Below are positions 35,425 through 47,400 of a DNA stretch of 64,000 nt, one piece after another. The notes below the pieces were generated by a model that was not told where the DNA came from, did not search any database, and saw only the letters and a program-made list of their open reading frames with translations. Numbering within the stretch: position 1 is the first letter of the stretch; each line of letters opens with the position of its first letter. Made by a program: the position numbers and the translations under genes. The stretch covers positions 24,432,545-24,496,544 of the forward strand of contig NC_088790.1 of assembly GCF_949628265.1 (NCBI RefSeq). Direction: 5' to 3'. The stretch is from Cloeon dipterum. Taxonomy: Eukaryota; Arthropoda; Insecta; Ephemeroptera; Baetidae.

Positions 35425-38400
35425 CTACGACAACGGCGAAGCGCTCTCGGCCCTAATGCTGGGAATGCCGACATCATTGTAGGCTATTGTGAAGATGCTC
35501 TTCTTGTTGGTGAGGTAGGCTAGGCGCTTGCTCCTCTCCTCCCCCATCGCTATTCCCGAGTCCAGGTCGTCTTCCCACGGCGCCCTGGTCGAATTGATCA
35601 GGGGTACCAAAGTTACGTCTGTCTGTATTGAAGACTCTACCGCTTCTTTCAGTGCGCTGACGTCGGCCTGCTGTTGCTCCGTCTCGCCACTCTCCTCCTC
35701 CGTCCCGTCGGCCCCGTGCACCAATTCGGCCACGGTCGCGTCATCGACCTCGACTCGTTGCTGCAAGTTTTTTTGGTTCTTAACCGCTGTGTTGCTGCTA
35801 TTGTTTTTTTCCACCCTGGTCAGGGAGGTCTTTGTGTGCTTGGATTTTATCTCGTCCCTCGCCGTTCTTGAGTTTTGTTCGCCTGAAATCACAAGATTCG
35901 ACCGTCTATCTAAGTTATGCTAGGCTAACATTTAGTCTACACACTAGGGTGATTTTTCCTGAATGTTATTAATTTGTTTAAATATTATGCCGGCATTTAT
36001 TTAATCTGATTGCATTAAAAAAAACAATGCCATAATCTCCTTACCATAATATTGTTTTCTACGATTTTTTTCCACTCTCCTAAAACATTTTTGCATAAAT
36101 TAAAATGCGGAAGTAAGGAAATTTTGTATTGGTGTGAAATCAGATGAAAGTGGAATATTTTAAATAATAAAATGCAGAATAGTTTTGGGACTTTAAGGCT
36201 GTCCAATTTTTTTCTGTGCGTCTCGTATTTATTTAGGCATGACACAATTTTTAGAACTGAAAGCCGCACTCGAAAAATCACTTAAATAATTTTTTTGTTA
36301 ATCCTCAACAAACACTGTCTACAAATATCTACCCAATTTTTAATTTTTCTAAAAAGCAGTTTAACGGAAAATGTATATAAATTTAATTACCAGATAAATA
36401 TCTATAAAAATGCTAAATTCGATACCAGATGAAAATTTATTTTGGTAAAAAGGCTCAGGAAAAAGGTTATTTCATCACGTACCTCGTTTGTTTGCCTGCG
36501 GCGGACTGGGGCTCTTGCTGGGCCCGCGCCGCGCCGTAGTTTTCTTGCTGGACGGCGAGGGACTGTGCTGTCTGCTGCTCTCCTTGCTCCTCCTGGACGT
36601 GCCCGGACTGCTAGGCTGCAGGGAATTCCTGGACTTGACCTCCTCGGCCCGGTTGGCGCCCCTCCTAACTGGGGCGGCCGGAGGAGGACTCTCTTTATTG
36701 TTTCTCGTGCTGCTGCTTTCCTGCTCTACGGCTGCTTTGCCGGTCGTTTTCTCTTGCTTCCTCACGTCTGAGCCGGCTTCTTTTTTCCCGCCGGCTGCTG
36801 CTGGTGCTGCTGTTGTTCTGCCGGGCTTCTTTTCTTGGGCAGCTTTGCCGCCGGCCTTGGACTGCTGTCGCGCGTCCCGGAGCTCCGGAGGCTTTTTAAG
36901 GACGGTTTTGCGGATCCCTTCACGCTCATCCACCTTCCAAGGTGCTTTTTTGACTGAATCAGCTCTTGAGCCATTTCTGGAAACAGAGACGAATTGACTT
37001 CGCTAGAAAGACAGCAATTTCGATTGACCGCAGCCGGATATTTTTTTTCAGACAGGTTCCAGATTAAATGCGGCCGGAAGTGGCAAACGGGAATAGAACT
37101 TTGATGAAATTACTATGTATGAGGATTTAAATTTTTTATTAGGAAACATAGCACTTTTTAATCAAAAAATTATTATTCCTTTTTATAGTTCATTAATTAG
37201 CTCTTTAAAACTGCCATAATTTCTTGGAAATAAGTGATCACAAACTTTACAATATTGGAATCTCCTCGGCGAGACAAATGGAATTATGTACAATTTTAAT
37301 TAACTTTCCTTAGAGTGCGTGATTTTATTAAAATTTTCGATCAATTTTTTAAAATGGCTCTCTTGGAATTTGATTCCAGAATATGTAAAAATTTTTCATC
37401 CAAAACTACCTAATACTTCCACAAAGCAATAAAAAACGGTTTTAAAACCAATGAAAATTGTTTGCTTCGCGCAAGGATATATATTTCCTAGTTTATAAAC
37501 CTTAGAAATAATTTACAGTCCTATGGAAATGTTCACAATAAAATCAAAATATAATATTTAAAATAAAGAATAATTATTATGCATTATTTAAAATGCTTTA
37601 ACAATAACAATTTTTCTCTTTAAAAGCACCTGAATTAATTTTGTGTCTAGTAACACACCTTAAGTAAACTTCATCAAATTCAAAAATATCCCGAGCCAAC
37701 ACCGGAACAACCTAATCTGGAACCTATCTTTGACTTTACTCACCTAACGAAGTCATCATCCTCTCCATCGGTCACGCTCGGACTGGCAAACGTCACCTTG
37801 CTGCCCTTTTCCAGGCCCGAGTTGGACACGCTCTTCTTCTTACTCAGGTTGCTCTGGCGCTCCTGCTGCCTGGGCAGCGACTGGCTGCGTCGCCGGTTCT
37901 TGGCCGACTGCCGCCGCAGCAGCGTCGTCTTGGTGTCGGCGGTGTGGTATTCGCCCTCGACATCCTCCTCTTCGTCCACTTCCTCGTTGTCCTGCCTGCC
38001 GATCATCAGCAGTTCGTCCTCGTCGTCCGTCTCCAGCACCCGAATGCTCTGGTCCTCCATGAACCTCTTCATCAGCATCTCCTTGCCCATTTGTCTGGTT
38101 AAACTGTCTTCGTCGTCGTCTTGTTGAGAGAAGAGTCTTAAAACTTCGGCATTGCCCGCTTTGGTGTAGTGCTGCTCGCGTAATTCCTGAAAATGACAAA
38201 CAAAATTAGGTCACTTTCGATTGGAAATAATTTTTATCTACGCAATATTTTATTTTCTAATTTTAAAATAATGAAAAATGTCTATGATTAATGTTTTTAG
38301 ATTTTTCCTATTTATTTAGAAAACTTTCAGTAAAATGAAACTTAACTAATACAGAGTTTTAAATTTATTTTCTCGATATAATAAATTATTTTATGCTTAA

Positions 38401-41400
38401 AGATCCGCTGAAAAAACATTTTCGTATGTTCCAATCGATACCTGAGGGTTGAAATAGGTGGGTAAATAATTATTTCGATCAAAAAATGATTTGTGACGTG
38501 CGAGCAAATGCGCAAAGCGAAACGCACGTTGCTTTGGCGCGCGCAACGTATGAACCTTTTGGTCGCTACTGCGCAGGCGTCCTCCCTCTGACGTCACAGC
38601 AGCTCTCTCATCTGCCAATGCTAAGCAAGTATCATGGCTGTGACGTCAGCGGGGTGACGCTTGCGCAGTAGCAACCAAAGGGTTCAAGCGTTTCTAGCGC
38701 CAAAATAACGTGCGTTTCGTTTTGCGCCTCTGCTCGCACGGCACAAAAATTAGAAAATTTTGTACTACACCTATTTCGACCCTCTGGAATCGAATGGAAC
38801 ATACAAAAATGTGGTTTCTTCGAATTGAAATTTTGTTTAATAAATTTTTTTCTCACCCTTTCATCGTCAGGGAGGGTGAGCACTTCGACCACACCGGTAT
38901 TGGAAGAAGGAATAATTCTGCGGGCAATGTCGGAGCCTCTCTCCATCTCGTGACGCCTCACTGAGGAGTCCTCGTCGGCCTCTTCGAACAAAACCTCCGA
39001 GTTGTAATTGCCCTTTCTGTGAAACATTTGAGGCCTCTCGAGCTCGAGGACCATCGGAGTGTCCGTGTGGATCGCGGACCCCTCGTCGTATACCTTCATG
39101 TCCTGGTTCTGCAGCTCGCGAGTGAAAATTACGCTTGGCCTCTCGTGCTGCCGAGGCACTTTCTCGCTTCTCGTCGAATACGAGTCTTGGATTTGCGGCT
39201 TTGGGTCCAGAGTCAACACGTTGCGGCGGTTGAACTGCACGTAGCGGTCGCGGCCGTCCGCGCTCCACGCTTCCCGCCTGATAACTACGGAGGAAATAAT
39301 TATGAATCTTAGCCTACAAATTCAACTAGCTATGAATTAGGCAAAATATTCCGTTTTCCTTTATATTTCATTAATTGATCAAACTCAAATCACTTGGAGT
39401 AAACGTATATATGGTTCAATAAAATATATTATTTGTAAGGTTGGCAGTATATTTATACTAATTTTTAATTCAAAAGTAAAATAAATATAGGCAATTTTTA
39501 AAACATATATTTGATGAAATCATTTTTAAATTATTAAAATAACATTAATATACTTAAAACCATTAATGCCTTTAAAAATGTGTAAAATAATAAATTAATG
39601 TCCAAAAAGTGTACATTTGCAGAATATAATATTAAAAAATTTAATAAAATTTTTAGCAACTATTTTTTACACTCATTTCATATAACATATGTTTCTGAAC
39701 CTATAAAACAAAATGAAGTCTTGTAATTTATCCAACTACAATTTAAATACGTCTCTGACCATTTAGAAAGAACTGATATACATAAAAATACGAGACAGTC
39801 TTAAAACTCCAATTTTTCTATCCCAAAGGGAAAAATTGACCAAACATGTCTAAAAAAAACTGGGAATTAGATGATTTTCTGATACATGAAAAACTCCTAG
39901 ACTGGGAAACAAACTACATAATTCAACAATTTTAAAAAATTCGAAAATTTGTTCACATTGGAATGTCTTTACAGTAGAGCGTATTCAAGAAAGGTTTTTC
40001 TGTTCCTGTCCTGACCTGTTCCGGGAAAAAAATTTCCTGTCCTGTCCTGTTCCTGTTCCAAAATTGGATTTCCGGTCCTGTCCTGTTCCTGTTTTTTTCC
40101 TATTTTTTTTTTCTTTAATTTAATTCAAATTTACAAAATGGTCTTCTAATTCTTCCATATTAATATTTATACCTGTTTTTTGTTTGCTTTTAATTATTTG
40201 AGACTTCCATTTGACAGATTTTCTAAGTGTTTAAATTTTGATAGAGAATATAATTTCTAATTCATCTAATTCCCCTTTATGAACAAAACGGAAAAAATAA
40301 TATGCACCCCGCACAGAATTTAGTATCCAACAAAAAGTATTTCAAATAGTGCTTAAAATGAAAAAGAATTGCAGAAAACCCCTAAAAAATGTTAATTTTT
40401 GATACAGTTGATTGTTTCCGTAAAACGCTTGTTTTTTCGAACACCACTGACTATAATTAAAGAGTTGTGCATTTTAATTCAAGCTTTAGAGCAAAATTGT
40501 AAACATCGTCATAATTGTTAGGTTTTTTTGGAAAATATTTATAGTTCATGAAAGAAAGTAAACATTGTAAGGCAGTATCAAAATGAAAAGTAATGCTGTC
40601 TATAAATGAGGTATATTTGATATAAAATAGACCAAGAATGGAATTGTTTTGAAACAAAATTCTTGTCTTGTCCTGTTCCTGAAAAATATTTTCCTGTCCT
40701 GCCGGAATTCCAGGAAAAAGCAGGAATTCTTGTTTCCTGTTTCAGTTTCCTGTCTTGGAATACGCTCTACTTTACAGCTTTTAAAAAATAAGTACAATAT
40801 TTTTAATGAATTTATATTTTCTTACCGAATTTGTCACCGTCGTTGTTGTCCGTTCGCTCGAGAACAAGACGAACCTCCTCCGCTTGCCTTGGTGGTGGAG
40901 GAGGAGGCGGAGGAGTCTCTTTTCTGAATTAAAAAATGATTAAGATGAATGAGTAAATATTTTTTATTGCGAACCTTTGGATGTACAGCGGGCAACCGGC
41001 AAACAGGAAGCAGATAATGAGGGCCACCAGCGCCACCAGCAGCGCCAGGGTGAAAAACACCATGAACCAGAAAAGGGCACTCGTGTCTGCTCTGTATTCG
41101 GTCTGAAGAAAAAATGAAAAGTGGAAATTTCAAATTAATTTTAGAGTTGTTTTAAGCAGAAGTTTTTGAGTCAAATTATTTTTCCATTTTGTAAGAAAAA
41201 TTTAAATTGATCACAGAGAAAATACAAGGTGTTTAAAATAAGGAAAACAATTTCTGAAGTTTAAACTAATAGAATTGTAATTTATGGCCCAAAAATAACT
41301 GTTTTGATGAGCTTGTGAAAAATTTGGACGGTTAAGATATGATTAATTTAATTGTTTTAAAATCTACAAATTCTGATCCTTCAACTGCATAAAAATACTT

Positions 41401-44400
41401 TTTAATGTTAGGTTTAACAGTCATTTTTTAGATTTTTTACTCTATATCCACTTCAGTTTGATTCTAATATTGTTAATATTCTTTTAAATTGAATCATTAT
41501 TTTTCTCTTTACTTTTTGGCCATTAAACAAATGATCAAACATAAATAAGTTTATTTTCATTTAACTTGCTAGGTTATATAAGACGAACATTCAATAAAAT
41601 CATTAATGCTGGACCCTTTTGAAAATAAAAATACTCACTATAACTTCCTTCACGACAGTCTGGTTCGTCATCAGTCGCTGCTGAATCTCAGCGACGTCCA
41701 CCATCGCAGGCTCTCCTGAGTATGATATATCAGCCACCACGACACTCCTAAAAATGCCCTCATTATTAACACTCTAACCAAATTTTAAAAAAATTCGATA
41801 ATTGAACATTAATAAATAGAACTTTCCATATTTTTTTAGTCTCTTTCGTTGGCAAAATTCTCAAAAGCGTTTTTCCGACATTTTTTTCTTTCGAGCTAAA
41901 AGTCCAGTGGTTTTTCGCTAACTCTACTAGTTATATGCAAAAATTTAATTTAATCTCCACTCACTTATCAGTGTGGCTGGCGCCAGGGGCGAGGTCTGCC
42001 GCGGCCATCGTCTCCCCAGGCTTGAACGGACGGACCTCTTTGATGTGCACTTTGCCTCCGGTCAGCTGCGTGAGCAGCTTCTCGGTCGCCCTCAGGTCGG
42101 ACAGCACTCTGGTCGGCGAGTTTGGCACGATGAAGACGACCGAGCCCTTGGGCGACGCGTCCACGATGCTCGGGTGGACGCGCACCTCCGCCGTGCCCCA
42201 GCGATGAGGGACGCCTGCGAAAAGAATCGGCACGCGTCACGCACGGCATTGATGACCGACCGGTTGCATATATACCTAAATCGTACGCTCGCACTAGCAG
42301 CGTGTACAGAGACGGTTCTTGCGGCTTGAGCAAATTTTCTCGGTCCTCTCGGCGAGGAATTACTTTCAACTCACCTGAAAGATAATTATTTGAGTGACAG
42401 TACAATTTCGTAATTATAAAATCAAATTATATTTTACAAAAGAATAATAATAAATAAAATAAAAATTTCATGATCAGAACACGATGGGCGTCACCATTAA
42501 GGTCAGATCAGGTCAGAAGTTAAATCCTGGTGGCCGATCTTATGAAATCCCATAATACAAAGCCCATCAGGCGTGATTTTCGTGGACTCGCCCTTTTATT
42601 AAATTTCCTTTGAAATTGAGTCTAAAACCAACCAAATTTTGTTGAAATTCCCCAAATAGCTATTTTAACTCAAAATATTACACAAAATATAAGCCCTATG
42701 TAGAAAAAAATTTAAAATGTAACCATCCAGTATTTCCGAGTGTCAATAGTTCAAATCAGATTTAAAGTGGAATGATACTGAGCAACAAATGAAAATTATT
42801 TAAATTGTAGGATGCCTTAAACAATTGACTGATAAACAATTTGTTCAAAAATTTGCAATAATAAAAAAATGACCTTCCTACAATAAAAATTCAAATTTTG
42901 CCAATTTTCTCCAAAAATTTACAGTGCTTGAACATATTTTCTTGGCATATTCCGATTCGAGATCTGTCCAACGGTGTCTGCCACTTATTGGGGAAACTCT
43001 TGGTTTTGAAATAAAATCGGATTTCAAGTAAGGAGACAGCCATTACCATTTGAAAAGCACGCTAACTTTCCAGCCAATTTTCTCAAAAAATTACAGCGCT
43101 CCTTAGGTCAATTTAGGCTTTAACTGAGTCCTAAGGGACGAGTTTATGCAATGGCAACAAGCGTTTTCCAGGCTTTTCCAGTATCATTCCTCTTTAAATC
43201 AAAGAAATTCAAGGAAAAACAAATAAAACAATATTTAAATATATTAATTTCTCTAACCTGTGATTGGATCAAGGAAGAATTTATTGGCGAAATTGCCACT
43301 GATGATCTCATAGCGCACGGCATTGTTGGGCGACTCCGCGTCCGCGTCCGTGGCCTGAAATTTCCGTTTATTGAGCTTATTTTCACTGAAGAGAGCTCAG
43401 TTCGTTGCGAGACACACCTTCAAAAATACTCTGGTCGAGAAATTGTTGTTGTTCGGGGACAGGTACAGATCGTAATTCGAATACTCGAAGCTAGGCGAGT
43501 GGTCGTTCACGTCTATCAAGGTAATTATTAGGGGGACGGTCGATGCTCGACCGCCTCCACCCTCGTCCCTCGCCTCCACATAGAATTTGAACTCTGCAAA
43601 AATAAATTAGGCATATTAATTTAATAATTTAATTGACTAGAGTTTGTAAAAATAACATTATTATGTTTTTTATTAAATCTTTACATTAATTAAATTTTTA
43701 TTTTTATTAGAAATATATTTTATAAAGGAGAGATAAGCTGATTCCAAACGTTGAACATTTTATTTCTTTTCTAAGTGTCGTCAGTGAAATTTCCGCGAGT
43801 TTTTTTCTATTTGAAACGATAAATAAATACTCGACATCTATTTAAAAAATATGAATGAAGGCGTGGGAAAATTTACCTTTCCTGAGATTTCTAGATAAAT
43901 TCCTGATGAAATTATCAATTTACCGGTTTTGCAGGAAGAAATTTGTTTTCAAAGGCTTAAAAATCCGTGCTTCGTGCTTATTTGTATACAACATAAAAAA
44001 TCGATAATTTATTTTGCACGTCCCTAACAATATTAAAACTGGTTTGAATCAGATATCAATTTTTATTGTGATTAAATATAAAAAATTAGCTTGACTTTGA
44101 TAGCTGATCTTTTTAAGGTTAGAAAGCAAAACATTCTAAATTAAAGAGCTTTCTATTGGTCCAACAGATAAAAATTTGGCTGTTTGACCTTGTTGAAGTC
44201 ATTGTGATAAGGACTTATTTTCGCTCTCACTCAGCACTGACACTCGGAAGAGGAGCGTGTTAAAAATGAAATTCTTAGCGATTGCGTGCTTTTTCACGGT
44301 TCTGGCCGGGGTGGCGTTTTCCCTCACCCTCCCAGCACCAAAGAAGAAAATCGGTATTTATTTCTAGAATTCATTTTCGTATATATGCTCATTTGAATTG

Positions 44401-47400
44401 CGACTTTTTTCAGAAATATAAGTTAAAATCATTTATTTTGAGCCTCTTATTCGAATTATTAGAAAAATCTGTTTATTTTGCATCGCGGATCTATCGCAAA
44501 TATTAATTTGCCTTCTATTACGAGAATTTTTCCAGATATATTTAAGGAAAAACGTAATTTTTTACGGATATATGTTTGTCAAGTACTGGTCATGCAAGTA
44601 GAATTAAAATAATCCAAAATTTTTAAACATAGAAGAGGGGTTGAAGAATTTTTCGTTTCCTCAGCAAATTTTTTAGAGTTTTTACTTTTAAATTAGTTGA
44701 AAAACCCACAGCCTAGCTTAAATACTTATTGCGATTTATGACTAGAATTCAAAAATGGACAAAGCTACGCAAACTGCGGCCGAGTTCCTGCCGCTTGTGA
44801 GAGGAGCGGCAAGGATGCCGTTCGTGGTTGCCATCCGTGGCACGCGAAAGTGACTCGCAGCGGCCGCAAATCAACCTGCGATGGCACTCTGATCTCCAAA
44901 CGAGCAATCATTACAAGTAAAGTTTTTATATAATAATTTTAAAACCTCTTTAACAAGTGTTAATTTTAACAATAACAAATAACAGGGGCACAATGTCTTT
45001 TCAACGTGCTGGATTTGTTCAGCCCGTCGGACATCCAAGTGACCTTGGGTGCTTTCAACATTTCTGATCCGAACGAGAGCACGAGACAGACAGTCAGAGT
45101 AAAAAGCTAGATTTTTATTTCATTTTAGAAAGGGAAATGGTAAATATATTTTTAAAAATGATTGTTTCTAAATTCTCTATTGTGTTCATTAAATGTTTGA
45201 GAAATTGTCTTGCTAATCAAACGGTGAACACTGTCTCCCTAATGTAAAAATACGATTTATTTCAAATTTAGTAAAATATTCATCAAAATTTGCACACCGT
45301 TTGATAAATCGCGACGAGAGGAATTGAAATCAAGCAAAAAAGATCTGTATAATTCTAAGAAATCAATTATTTCTTAGCTCCACAATTCCTATTTAGCGTG
45401 TAAAAAATTAATTTACAATTTTCAGGCCAAGGCTTTGATCCCGCATCCCAATCGCGAAGATTTCTGCATAATCTGCTTTGAAAATGACATCGGAATAATA
45501 ATTCTGGAGGAAAACGCTCTGACGCTGAACGAACACGTTTCTCCCATCTGCTTATGGGACGCAGAATTTAACCCTCGCACTTTCGCCAACACTGTCGGAG
45601 AGGTATTATATTCCTTAACTAAATAAATTTTACTCAAACATAAATAAAATTCCGCACTCACAAGGCGGCTGCTTGGGATCCGAAAGGCAAATTGGTGAGG
45701 AACGCTCTGGAAGTGGTTGCCTACGATGGACAGTGCTACCAAAAATACAATAATGCAGTCAAGCCGCTGACTAGCTTCTGCTTTCAACACGTCCGCAGTA
45801 AAGGATTCTATTAAATTGTAAAATTAAAATTAAAAATTAATTCCAGCAACTGACACGGCTTGCACCATTGAGACTGGGGCCGGATTCGTGGTCAAAAAGG
45901 ACGGACGCAGTTATTTGAGAGGACTCCTCGATATATTCGAAAACGAACCGCTCATTGTCAAAGGAAAAGATCGGGGATTTTGCTCCAGCGTCGTGAAAAA
46001 CTACATAGCTGAGGACCTGGCGGACTACATGGACTGGATCATCAATAATGTGCCAGATGTGTCTCGAAAATAATTTTTTGTTGAATTAAGGGGCTAAAAT
46101 TTTATTTTCAAGTATATATTACATAAAAAAATAAATAAATGTCTCGTGTTGGAACTAGAGAATATACATTATTTTATGAATTTGCAAATTAATCTCATTT
46201 AAATAATGTTTTTCAATGTTAAAAATAATTTAGTAAACAACTGGTCTCTATACTACATGTATATTTCCATGAATTGATATTGAAACTAGAATCTGAACAA
46301 AATTATAAATAAAATAATTGGAATACAACTTAGTTGAATTGTCAGAAAAAAATGTATCCTTGCGAGTAAGATTATTAAAGGTTGAATTTGCAAAATCAAA
46401 AAATGGAAAAAAAACTCATAATGTATATTTATTTCAAATTATTAAAATAACTCTAATACAAATAAAAAACTAGATTGTCTCTTTATTCAAGCTTTTAAAG
46501 TGTAATGATACTGGGAAACAATTGAAAATTATTTAAATTGTTAAACAATTGACCGATAAAAAATTTGTTCAACAATTTGCAATAATAAAAAATGACCTTC
46601 CTACAATAAAAATTCAAATTTTGCCAATTTTCTCCCAAATTTACAGTGCTTGAACATATTTTCTTGGCATATTCCGATTCCTCTCGTTGAGATCTGTTCA
46701 ACGGTGTATGCCATTTATTGGGAAACTCTTGATTTTGAAATTAAATCGGATTTCAAGTAAGGAGACAGCCATTGCCATTTGAAAAGCACGGTAACTTTCC
46801 AGCCAATTTTCTCAAAAAAATTACAGCGCTTCTTAGGTCAATTAAGGCTTTAACTGAATCCTTAGGGGCGAGGTTATGCATTGGCAACAAGCATTTTCCA
46901 GGCTTTTCCAGTATCATTCCTCTTTAATCTTTGTAAAGTTAACAAATGAGCGCAAATCTTGCAATAAAACCACGCTTTAAGACGTCTGAACTGACTCGAC
47001 CCGTCTAATTTGTCCACAAGCATGATTTTCTATCTTAAAAAAATAATTAGCCTATTAATTGTGTATGGGAAATTTACTCTTTTGACGGGACAGTGATTAC
47101 ATTTTTCCCTGGCAACATTTTTCCATACAAAAAATGGAACTTTTAGTAAATAACGCACATTTACTAATTTTCATTAATATTTTAGTGAAAAAAAATACCT
47201 TCTATAAAAACATTAGCCCTTTTGTTATTTACAACTAAAGATAAAAATTCAAACTCAACCCACCTGGTGCGACTTCGCGGTCAAATCTGTGGTTGTTGGC
47301 GGCGATGGACACCTGTCCGGTGTAGGGGTCGAGACTGAGCGAGTCGTTCATCATTCCGAGGATGCGAGTGTACCTGACCTCGCCGTAGACGCCGGTGTCC

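Noticed and set aside
38632-38856. C-terminal extension of the cadherin exon 18 frame into palindrome A
   Set aside because: A good donor (AGG|GTGAG at 38857/38856) ends the exon, and the next exon joins in phase. The extension is read-through of a foldback repeat.
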